Source: Struthio camelus (Eukaryota > Chordata > Aves > Struthioniformes > Struthionidae). Taken from it: a stretch of DNA of 64,000 nt. The stretch lies in assembly GCF_040807025.1 (NCBI RefSeq), contig NC_090943.1, forward strand, positions 8,294,356 through 8,358,355. The letters run 5' to 3'. Below the pieces are notes generated by a model, which worked only from the letters and a program-made list of their open reading frames with translations, was not told where the DNA came from and ran no database searches. Positions 12,601 to 23,427 of the stretch are shown here, one piece after another; position 1 is the stretch's first letter, and each line of letters starts with the position of its first letter. Both the position numbers and the translations under genes were made by a program.

Positions 12601-12805
12601 GTAGTAGAATGGAAATTTGTATGGAAACTTAATGATGGTTTTCCGTACATTACTACAGTCAGTAATGCACTGATACCATGATGAAGGATGCATTAGGAAA
12701 TACACTGACTGATCACGCTTCTTTAGTGACTGGCAGTAGAATGGTCAAACTTGCTTATGTTGCCAAACATGTGGATCGTGAATCAGTTAAAACAAAAAAC
12801 CCCAC

Positions 12806-12905
12806 TAACGGCGCTTTTGGCGCGGGATACGCGGTCAAATGAGAAACGGTCTTGTAGCATTCATGTCCGACGACTCATCGAAATTAGCTTGTTGTCGTAG
12901 AGAAG
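12806..12905. other. CpG-dense 100-bp patch in intron 1
   Basis: Eleven CpG dinucleotides fall in about 100 bp of only moderate GC content, while flanking kilobases are AT-rich and CpG-poor. It contains GGCGCG, TACGCGG and CCGACGAC. Function unknown. Confidence 0.5.
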
Positions 12906-15316
12906 CTTGTGTTTGTTACCCTGCTCCCAGTTAGGTCTTGCAAGCAGAGCTCAGCAACAAAGTGTTAAGTTTCAGGCTCCCTGTTTTATTGTTCACTGAG
13001 AATGAAGACACCAACTGGGTTTGACTGCTACTGCAGTAAATGTGTTTTCGCAATGTAACCTTGCACTCCTTTAGTGCCGACTCTTCTGGAAGAAGGTGAG
13101 CGTCTTTCTGTTCAGCGGTTTATGCAGAAGTCTATCTAATGAATCTAAAAATCATTATCTAATGATTTTTCATACGTCTGTTTTTACTGTTATTTTAGTG
13201 AACTTTACGAACATAATATGCAAGAACAGCTAAGTAGATTTTAAACATTTAGAAAAGGTATTAAGCAGCTTACTTGTGTGTAGTTGACCTTGTAGGCTCT
13301 CTAACGTTTTGTATTTATATATAGCGCTGGAGGGTTATAAACGCTAATGTTTCGATACCTGGATCTTTAATGTAAGGGAGAGATTATTGTAAAGGCAGTT
13401 ATCAGTGTGGTTTGTTGTTGTTTTTTTTTTTTTTTTTAATGCTGCAGTTTTCTAAGCTGTGCATGAAGAAGGAAGGACTAATCAGGGAATGGCTATTGTG
13501 ACTTATTACAAAATTCATGTGTTTTTCTTTGGAGACACAGTGTGAACATCCTGGTTTCTCTGAGCATTGCTTTTGCCAGTTAAAAAAAGGTCTCACTGTT
13601 TCAATTGGACCAAGAAAGTATTTTTAGCAACTAAAAGAAGGAAGGTATTTTTAGGACTACATGAATGGCATGACATGTATTTATATGCAAGATGGCTTAG
13701 AGTAAAATCCAGCAGAGCAGCCCTACAGGTCAACATGTTTGCTAGAGAGACAGGTAAGAAAATTCCTTGCGTATTATTGTCCTGGTAAATCAATAGCATT
13801 TTGGGGGAGAGGAACGAGACGCTGTAGCAGTGTGATAAACCCGTCTACTGTATAGTGCTTATTTACTCAATGCTGAGCACTAGGATTTTGATAAGCTAGT
13901 GTTTCTAATCCGAGTACTTGCTTTCCCTAATCACAAACTGGACTATTATTTTAATCTTCTTGATGTAATGTTGTACTACTGATTGTGCTGAAACTAGTGT
14001 TCTGTTCTGTTGCTGGTTAACGTGAGATCCTGTCTCTTACGAAACTTTTTCCTTCCAAAGCTTGTAACTGCTTTTTGCAATTAAATTCTGTATCCTTAAA
14101 TGAGAGACCTTGTGAAATAGTCTCACTTCTTGGAGAGGAGGAATCTCTGGGCATAAAATATTCTTTATCAATAAGGAAAATCAGCATGTTTTGTTTTTGA
14201 CAAACTGAAATAGGTTAAAGAAATCAAACTCCTTCAGTAAGGATGCATTTCAAATGGCAGTGGATAAAGAAGTAACTTTGCATTTTCATTTAAAAATACC
14301 TCTGAAATTTATCTGTATTCACTCTGATATGGCAGCCTTTTAAGTAAAGCTTTTGTACTCTATGTGAGAAATTCCGAAATGCTTGATAAGCAAAGTTATG
14401 CTCCTAGAGGAGGCATTCCAGTATACAGTCCGCAGGTTTGAAAACTGCAGTGCTCTGGTTAAAGTCCAACATCTGAATTACAAACTAGGATACCTAAGCG
14501 AACAATTTGACGGTGGTAGAATAGTGAGGGATGGGAACTTAGGGTGATGATCAGTTTTAAGATTTTCCATAAGACATCATTGGCTTTTCAGACTTTATAC
14601 TTGCTGCAATTTAATATGATGTAGCTAATTATTCTTAATTGAAAGATGGTTCTGCAGTAACAACACAACTTAAAATTCAAGTTCCCCATCCCTCAAATCT
14701 TGTTCTTCTCTCAGATTGCACGTGATCTTAGGCAAGATATGTAAGGTCTGATTTCTGAAGTTCTTGAAAACTCCGATTGATCAGAACAGTTTCTTTCAAT
14801 AGGAAAGTATACTTTCTTAGGGCTTTGGCTGTTCATGTAACTAGTCTCTCTAAGCACCTTTCTTTATCTGTGAAGTATGACAAGTATCTGTATTTTAAAA
14901 TTATTTATCTTTACGGTGTGTTGATCAAAAGTTATGTTAGTTCCAGTAGCGTTTATTTTAGGTGGTATGACACGGGTATAGCTATGCTGAAATGACTAAA
15001 TTGTTGGCTTTCAAAACTTCTGAAGTTGCACTAAGAAGTAACGTGCTCAGGCTAGTTGAAAATAGATCTTTATGTATAGTCATCTCATTAAAATTAATGG
15101 GAGCAATGATCTCGTGCAAGACAACAGACTTTGGTTCAGGGTATATTTCTATGAATGACGTTTGCTGTCCCTGGAGTTAGGTTAGTCTTTTCTAACTTGG
15201 TGGCTAGTTCATAACTTGGTGGCTAGTGAACTATCTTGAGTCACTTTTCAGCTGCATCTGTCTTTCCACCTGTAAAACAAGGCACAATGCATCTTTTCTC
15301 TGGGAGCTTTAAAATG

Positions 15317-16090
15317 AGATTCAGAATCATTCAGGGTGGAAGGGGCCTTGGGGCCTCCAGCTACAACTGGGGTTGACACCGAATTTGGAGCAGGTACCTC
15401 AAGACATTGTCCAGCTGGGTCTTGAAAACCTGCAAGGCAGGAGAGTATGGAGATTCCCTGGGCTCTTGTGCCGGTGCTTAATTAGCTTCACAGAGATAGT
15501 TTTTCCTTGTATCAGGTTGAAACAGGGACCTTTCAACTGATAACCGTTGTCTTTGATTCTCCCACCTTGTATCTCAGTGAAGAGCCTGGCTCTGTTTTCT
15601 GGATAACTTCCCATAGGTACTGTTAGGCTGCTGTTAGGTCCCCCCCAAAGCCATCTCCTTTCCAAGCTGAACAAGCCGAACTCCCTCAGCCTCTCCTCAC
15701 AGGGAAAGTGCTCCAGCCCTCAACCGTCTTGGTGGCCCTTCACTCAACTCAGTCCAGTTTGTCTATGTCTGTCTTGTACTGGAAAATCCCAAACCGGACA
15801 CAGTGCTCCATCTAGGAGTCGTATGAGTGCTGTGCAGATTGGCGTAACTGCCTCCCTCAGTCTACTGGCTGTGCTTCTGTTGCTATAGGTGGCATGTTAT
15901 CAGCTGTCATTGTTGCAAAGATGCCCTTTTAGCTCGTGTTTTGTCAGATCTCCCCGGTCCTTTTCAGCAGAGCTACTCCCCAGTCTCTCAGTGACCAGAG
16001 TGGTTGTCTATGCCAGGTGCAGGGCTTCACATTTATCCTTGCTGAATGTCATGACGTTCCTGCTGGCCCGTTTCTTCAACCTGTATTTAC
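15317..16090 (-). mobile_element. CR1 LINE, 3' portion
   Basis: The left edge begins with the reversed CR1 tail (AGAATCATTCAGG), followed by GGTGGAAGGGGCCTT, the TCCAGCTGGGTCTTGAA segment near 15410, CTCCCTCAGCCTCTCCTCAC near 15681, and a GTGCAGGGCTTCACATTTATCC stretch near 16017. These are blocks typical of avian CR1. No intact reverse transcriptase frame remains. Confidence 0.85.
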
Positions 16091-17064
16091 ATGAGTTGTT
16101 ACGTGCCTACACTGGGTCAAAAATAGCCACCTAATTCGTGAAGTACGACGACCCGTCCCTTCTGTAAGGCCAAAAATTAAGGACTGATTTTCTTCTCAAT
16201 GGTAAAACTAAACTGGTAGGTGGATCCAGTTTTGTGTTAAGAACAATCCAATAGGAGCTTCTTTATAGGCAGTTGAATTAGGTTGGCTTTTAGATTTTAG
16301 AGCACGTGAAGCACTAAGCTTTTGTCTGCAAAAGTCTCGTGTGCTGAATGCACGTTCAATGTATGTTGCTGTAGTGGTGTCTGCCACAGCCGGGAAACAA
16401 CCTGAAACGATAGCTGTCTGAGATGTGCCTTTTTCATCTTTCTAATCTATTAACTGTGAAGCTTCCTGAAGATTGCTTGTAATGTAAGGGATGTCTGGCA
16501 GGAGAGAAAACAAAAGGAACTGTCACATAAAACTGCAAGAGCTACTGTGAATGGCATCTTTCTTGTGTGATGAGTGTATTATTGGAGTACTACTTCTTTC
16601 TCATCTGGCCTCTGTTCATCATACTGTTAATACTGTTGTTTGCCAGTGATTTCACAAGGAAACAAAAAAGCATGTTCCTGCTGATACTTCTTTGGAAGAA
16701 AAATAATGGCAGCCATAACATGCTGGAGAGGCCAAGAAATATGTAAAGAGTTAAGGCTATTGAAAGAGCAGAGTCTTGTATTTGTAGGTAGTGTTACTTT
16801 ATCATCTTTGTTGTCCTCCAAAAATAAAGTAAAAATTAAAAGCATTTGTAGAAGGTCATAAACCAATTTATCCTGACTATTACCCTGTAGAAAGATGAGA
16901 AGTCTTAGCTTAGCAACTTTTAATAGAATCTCTTTAAAATGGAGGTTATATACATCTATTCCCTCCCTTAATATAGGTCCAAAATACACAGGCAGTCTTG
17001 CAGGAAATCTGGGTAGTATGAGTTGTGTCTCTGCTTTTAGTTTTTCCAAGAACAGCTTTTCTAA

Positions 17065-17094
17065 AAAAAAAAAAAAAAAAAAATAAAAAAAATA
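17065..17094 (+). repeat. A-rich tract
   Basis: About 23 A residues followed by TAAAAAAAATAAAG. It could be a retroposon tail, but no source body is recognised to its left. Confidence 0.7.
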
Positions 17095-20000
17095 AAGACA
17101 GACTTTGAGGTTGTTTTCTCAAATAATTCCAATTTCTGCTTCAAAAAACTTGAGGTTAAGCTGATCCTCTGTTTGACCTCTGACAAACATGAGTTTTGGC
17201 ACAGTGATGAAATATCTAGTCATACAGTGTTTACTAAACTGTTGAGGTTCATCCAAGCAAATGTTGGCATTTAAGCAGTGGTTGGTTAAAGATCCTGTAA
17301 CTGCTTTTGCTCTTGAGCCAAAATATTGTGAAATCCAATTGACCTTTTTTTTTTCTTTTTTTCCTTTTTTCCCTCTCCATTAAAAATATGGAAGGCTCAC
17401 CTAAAGGTTAGTGCTAGAACTGCCTCGGTTACTAATGGCAAACTGTACCAGGCTGTCCAGGGGGACAGAATGCATGATTGTCAGGCAGTTATTAAATGCA
17501 TGTAGAAATTACTGGGTTTGAAGAATGATTTGAATGTCATGCTGGTATTCTGAGGAAGTCACAAGAAGTTGATCAGACCTGGAAATCAGAATTACACTGT
17601 AATTACTAAAGCATGAGACTAACAGCAGGGTCCTAGAGTTTTTTCAGCTGTGTAATTGATTGACTTTCAGAGGTTTTTACTAAGTTACTTGTATTTAACT
17701 TCTTTCTGTTTTTTTAAAAAAAAATCAATGATTTACTACTTCTGCAAGGAACTGAGATTTCTGTACTGGAACTTGTGGAGATTAGGGAAGAATATTTTAC
17801 TCTTGGCATTTCTGGCATCCTGCTGTGCAAACTCTGTTCTAAAGCTTTGTCAAAGTGGAAAAGCTATCAGGCGATAAGTATACGACGGTCACTTTAGAGC
17901 AACAAGGTTGAAAGTCAGAATATTTGTTTAGAAATGCTCAGAAAACACTACTGCATTCTCTTGAACTCTTTTAATTGAGTTGATGCTGAGTAGGTAGCTT
18001 CCCAGACTGTGTAATGTTTTCCTTTCTATGTCACCTCACTTACCTCTAAAATGGATTACAGTCTCCTGGTATAGGAGATTCTGCCACCTTGAATGATTTT
18101 GTTTGTCATGTTGAACTCTCTCTAACTGGATTTCTAAGTATACCAGTGCAATCAACCATAAATCCTATGTATTCCTAGGATGATGTGTAGGTTAATGAAT
18201 GCTTGTGAAATACTTCCAAGGTATTATCATAACTTATACATTATTTGCTGTGAAAGCTCATACATTCCCCAGACAATATATGTGTCTTCTGTTCATTCTG
18301 GAACAGAGTCTTTTGCTACCTGCGTTTCTGGAAGAAAAAAGAATTGTTTGAGGTATTTGGAAAGCTTACTTTTGGCAGCTGCATTGCTCTTCAGAGATGA
18401 AGGTGAGAAACGGTATAGATCCTTCAGGCCTAGTCCAAATTACCAGTAAAATCTGTAAGGGTTACCCTGTTACAAAACAATTCTTCTTGATGTATTTGAA
18501 TCCTAGATTTTTTCCTATGGCAATTAGTGTTTTTGCTTCTATTTGATTAAATAAATAGAAAGCATTTTAACTATACTGTCCTAATAGCAATTTCATGGTG
18601 ACTGGGTTCAGTGTTGTTGTATTTATTACACAGATGAAAATGATTCTTATGAGTCTACTGATGTGATTCGGATAAGGCAATTCTGCTTTTTCAGACTAAA
18701 TTTTTTTAGATCTAACTATTCAAACCTGCTGGCTCTGCTTGCATTACCCAAACTTTAGGGCTGCGAAGTACAAAAATGTGCTTATATAATCTGGAACTTT
18801 AGTTTCCGTGTCTCTTTTTCTCATGCAGCCCGTATCAGGCCTGAGGAAGATGCTGATATTTTGGATCTGAAACACAGGCCCTTTGGATCTCCCGTATTCA
18901 GGAGTGGCTTGTTGACTTAAATGCCGTAGTTTGGCCTTAAGTTTGAAAATCCTTCTTTGAGAAACCAACTGAGAGAAGAGGATAGGTGTTTCCTGAAGAC
19001 AACCACCAGAATATTGTGACCATGCATAGATAGTCAGAGACTGTTGTTGGGCAGACCGGTAAAGTGTGTTGCCTAGAAAACTTTGCAGAAGCACTCTGGA
19101 CAGGGGAAAGGCTTTCATTCACTGTCTCTAGATGGCTTGCAGAAAAGAAATAAAAGAATGAGGAGAAGGATCAGATAAAAATCAAGGGCCAAGCGGCTGC
19201 CTCTGTGAGCTTTCCCCTAGATTCCTGTGATCAGTATGGAGCATTCTCTCCTCCTTCCCTCTGAAGTGCATCAAAGTGGGGTTGGTTTCATCGTATTCTG
19301 TAATGAGTCAAGGGTTACCAACCTTTGGGTATGGGCGGGGAGAGGATGCACTGACATGGCTGTACTTTGTGTGCATGAAAATACAGAACGAGAAAGGTTC
19401 TCCTGGTTCATCAGGCCGGGTCCCTGCTACTAGAAAGCCAAGCCTTACTCCTCTTATAAACTGAGGCAGCTCTGCTCTAGAACGAGGTGGTGGTTTCTCT
19501 TCCAAGAATTTACTAGGAATGTGTTCCAGAATCAAATTCCCTGGCGGAAAAATGTCACCTTCTAATTTCCATCTTTAATCTATTCTTGAACAATTTATAC
19601 TGATTTTTATCCTTGTGAAAAAGGTTATTCTTTACTTCAAGCAGCTTTTCTCCCTGTCTAGCATATAATGCCATGGTATGTTTATACCTATCTCCTGTAC
19701 CTTCCTCCCCTCAATCTTGGTTTTGTTAGAAGGATGGCACTGATTTGGATTTTTCTGGAGCTGAGCTCAGTAAAGCTGTCTACCTGCTGTGATGTCTTGG
19801 TGAATGAACTTTTGCATTCTTAGAGAGGGGGCTTTGAGCGGTACTGACAAATCTGTGGTGATGGATGCTCCTGAGCGAGTCTCGGGAGCATTCTGCCAAG
19901 CCTGCTTCCCGGGTGTTTTCCAGCTCCGCTGTCTCGGGACTCCTTGCCCTTTGCCTGGTTTGAAGCTTTGGCCGAGATCTGTTAAGGGAGGAGGACCTAA

Positions 20001-23000
20001 GTGGAACTGGCGTTGCTCAGGCCTGGAAAACCTACTGCTGCTTCTTTTACTGTGACTTCTCTTACAGATGCGTGCCAGCAACATAATCCTGTCTGAACTG
20101 GAGTGAGCAGCTGTGGGAGATTATAACTTGTGTAGCCGCTCGCAACTAGCGGCAGGTAGAAGTGGTTGAAAGCAAGAGTGGAGTGATCCATGTAAATATT
20201 CATGTGTTCGTAATTAAGATAAACTAATAAGCCTTGATGTAGCCTTTTATAGACAGTGTTTTCTTTTTTTCCCCCGCTCTGCCTTTATAGTAAGAAAGAT
20301 CTCTAACAAAACATTTGGAACTGAAAATAAAAAGTTAGTCCGTATTTTCCTGCCAAAGGTATTACCAAATCTCGTGGTTGAATAGCAACCAGCTACTGAA
20401 AGGGCCTAGTCTTGTGCACGGTAGAGGCTCTGCCATTTGTTTTAAATGCCGTATTTCAGCCTTTGTATCCTTTTACAAAGCTGCGAAACAGTGACGAATG
20501 GGAAAAGGGGAGACAGCTCTGCACTAGCAAGGAACGTGTGGAAATAATATCACACGTTTGCATTTGGTACTTTTGCTACAGTAACCTGGTAGGTCTCCAA
20601 GTGCATGATTTCACCCTGAGCAGAGCCTTTTCCGAGTTGGAAGGGATATATGATAGTTTTTTCACTCTGGCGATTACTAACTTATCCCTTCCGTTCTAAA
20701 TCTCAGTCACAACAAACTACAACTTTTGTGCGGCCAGAAGTGCTGCAGCAAGAGCGTGGAACTCTGCCTGAGCTGTAAAACAGACCCAAAAAGCTGGGGA
20801 GGTGCTCAGTCCTTAATTGTCTCTTCTGCCCTGTCTGTGTTTCTAGTGTCATCTGAGATAGCAAGGCTTCGCTTTGGTTTTCCTGTGCAAGCTGCAGTGT
20901 AGATGCGTCCTTAAATGGCTCTGAAATAAATAAGGTTCATTCTCTGTTAGAGTAATCGTTATCTTATTAGAGCAGTTCTGTTGCACAACGTAAGCATGTG
21001 TGCCATGGTGTTAGGACTGTGCATCTGTATTGCCATAGTGAATGGAAAAACAACTCTAGCAGGTTCCGAGGAGCAGTGTATTAGGTGAGGACAAGTCTTA
21101 CAGCAGATCTTCCTGTGGCCATGCAAGAAAACGATCAAGCAACCAGATCTTCTTTTATGGATAAGCATTAATTTTCTCCAGATTGTCTGGCAAGAAGAGT
21201 TATTGTAATGAGAAGATATAACTGTTTATCTAATATTGTTCCTTTGCGGCCTGCCTTGTTTTTTGTCTGAGTCTAGATTCACCTCGGTCATTGGCCACTG
21301 TTAGTGTAAGGAATAAGGCAGCGGGGATTGATGTTTTGCATCTCTCGAACGGCCCTGGAAACCAGTCTACCAGCTAAAATGAGTTTTTGAATTATTTCGC
21401 CCCCACAGCAATTGTTGCCTGACTAATCTCATGGCCCTCAAGTTACAGTTAAGCAGCAACATTTCTGTGCTACAGTGTTGGAGACTAAGAGCCTGTTTCA
21501 CAGAGCACGCAATTCGTCTGTATGCACAGGGTCAGCGTGAGGTCTAAGCCCTGTTTAAGACCTATTTAAGCTCCTTGGGCTTAACTGCTGTGTAGATTGC
21601 TGCTTTACAGGAGTGAGGGAGTTTGACATGGTTAGAAGAGCAGGTAGTTCTTTTTTTTTCCGCTTTGTTTTACTCTGTGGGGAATTTTATTTCAGGAAGG
21701 GAGATAATGACCTGGTGCAGTCTGGGAAACTTGAGTTTGAATTTTGACAGGTATTCCTTTTGGACATGAATCACTTAAGACTCAGAATTACACTGCCAAA
21801 ATAAGTGGCTTTTTTTATAGATCTCTGTGGGGTTGTGAACACCGTCTACCTCTCTTTAGCAGTTTTCCCCTATTGAGAAGGGAATAATGTGTATTTGTAA
21901 ATGTGGTAGTTTTCGTTGCCGGGCTGGCCTGAAGGTTCCTGGTAGTCTCTGACGTTTTGAGGAATCTGAGAGGCACAATAATGTAAAACTTGGGCACTCA
22001 TTGCCAATATTTTCTAGTTTATTAACACAAACTTGTTGATAATTAAATGGTTTCCTGACTTTTTGTTGCTCTGGAAAGAATTCTTCGTGTTTAGATAGTG
22101 GTTAGAGAGATCTAATTCTTGAGTTGTTTCTCAGGTTTGGCAACTGAGCACTATGGGGCTTTTTGGTGTTTTGTTTTCATTGTTTGTTTGCCTAGTTTAA
22201 ACATGAGAAACTCTGAAAAGTTTATGTGGTTCTCCTAGGCTGCAAATAAAATGTTATCGCTAGTACCGCATGCTTCATTCCAGGATTTGCTTACTACAGT
22301 AATTTTCAGTGTATGCTGGGGAAATCGTGTTAGTGGATGGGTGCATACAATAAAACTGGGCTGGTTTGCTTCCTTTCAGTTTTGGGGGGAATCTACTCCA
22401 GTAAGTATGGAAGCTGTTCAGAGGCTGCAGGGACTTGCAGGAAGCCAGGGAATTACCTTGGCGTTTTTTCCCTCTTCACCGTTGTGTATCTGTTCCCTTT
22501 CATTTTGATGACAGGATGTGTGTAAATGTCACTATCTTCATTCTGTGTATGTGTTCATTTGCACCCCGTGATGGATTGCAGGGACCCTCATGATGGCTGT
22601 TCTTAAATATGGGGCATGGAGGACTAAACTGTTCAGCTTTCTGAGTCTGTAATGTCTCGTTCCGTGCTTCAGGGTGGGAGGAGCACTTGCAAGGATCGGT
22701 TCTCTGCTTAGAAATATACTTAGTTAAAGTAATGATATGTTTAGAAGCATGCAGACATCTGAGGAATACGCTGATGTGGAAGACAGATGATCATAACTGC
22801 TCCGTAGAAGTATTAGTCATCTTTATTTTTCATAGTGATAAGTGTGCCACTGCTTTTCATCCCTGTTGGATTTATATTTTAAAGCAATAGCATCTACACA
22901 GCCTGAGCAAAATGGGGCCGTGTTTATTTTTTGAATGGCAAAGCAAAATGGGGTTTTGGTTTTAAGGTCTCTGTTTAAAGTTTGTTACAAAAAGTTATTT

Positions 23001-23094
23001 AATGGAAAAGTAACCTACAGAATGTATTTCCTAATGTACAGACCTGATGAGTTAACAGGCTGCGCTCTCAAATGCAGGTTTTCTTCTCTTCCAG

Positions 23095-23427
23095 GTAATT
23101 GAGAATGGGCCCTCAACGATGCTAAGTCTACAATGGGAAGTGTCACACTTCGTTATTTCTGCTATGGGTGCCTTTTCACATCGGTGACCTGGACACTTCT
23201 GCTCTTTGTTTATTTCAACTTCAGTGAAGAGACCCAATCTTTCAAGAATGTGCCCGTCAAGGGGCTAGAACCTCAGAGGCCGTTTCCAAAAAAATTCTTT
23301 CCCCGTTTTACCCGGGGGCCAGTTCGTATGCCTGCATTGCAACGGAGAAAGAGCAAGATAGGAAATCCTTTTGGAAATCATGTCCAGGACCCAGTGAAGG
23401 GGGAGGTAGATTTTTCTCCTGAAATGG
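23095..23427 (+). CDS. GALNT11: GALNT11 exon 2: 5' leader 23095-23132 and codons 1-98
   Basis: The acceptor is TTCTCTTCCAG|G at 23094/23095 and the donor is TGG|GTAAGT at 23427/23428, leaving phase 1. The start ATG at 23133 has A at -3 and G at +4. The exon encodes the short cytosolic tail, the signal anchor (residues about 8-28, with the run [10 protein letters not shown]) and the basic, proline-rich stem. The stem, about residues 45-97, is the part that differs most from the mammalian protein. Two ATGs precede the start. Confidence 0.97.
23105..23125 (+). other. uORF, 6 codons plus stop, strong start context
   Basis: ATG at 23105 has A at -3 and G at +4 and reads MGPQRC then TAA at 23123. 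It ends 7 bases before the GALNT11 start, so scanning ribosomes would meet it first and re-initiation would be very short-range. Confidence 0.6.
23119..23187 (+). other. Overlapping out-of-frame uORF, 22 codons plus stop
   Basis: ATG at 23119 has A at -3 but C at +4, a medium context. It is 14 bases ahead of the GALNT11 ATG, in another frame, and stops inside the signal-anchor coding region at 23185-23187. Translation of this frame would bypass the main start. Confidence 0.5.

Larger units (their letters stand above)
6380..23094 (+). other. GALNT11: GALNT11 intron 1 (16.7 kb)
   Basis: It begins GTGAGT and ends in a pyrimidine tract plus CCAG. It holds the tail of the CpG island, a G-rich pentamer array at 6627-6666, A/T homopolymers near 7389, 13421 and 17065, a CpG-dense patch at 12806-12905 and a CR1 copy at 15317-16090. 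I see no convincing exon of another gene. Several open frames of 70-140 codons exist but match nothing I recognise. Confidence 0.75.

Noticed and set aside
12231..12632. 133-codon open frame on + in intron 1
   Set aside because: Composition is typical of translated AT-rich DNA (Lys, Ile, Phe, Ser rich), with no recognisable family and no splice-site support.
15399..15674. 91-codon open frame on -
   Set aside because: It falls within the CR1 copy at 15317-16090; not an independent gene.
16627..17049. 140-codon open frame on - beside an A-rich tract
   Set aside because: It begins at TTG with no nearby ATG, no recognised domain and no retrocopy hallmarks such as AATAAA or target duplications.
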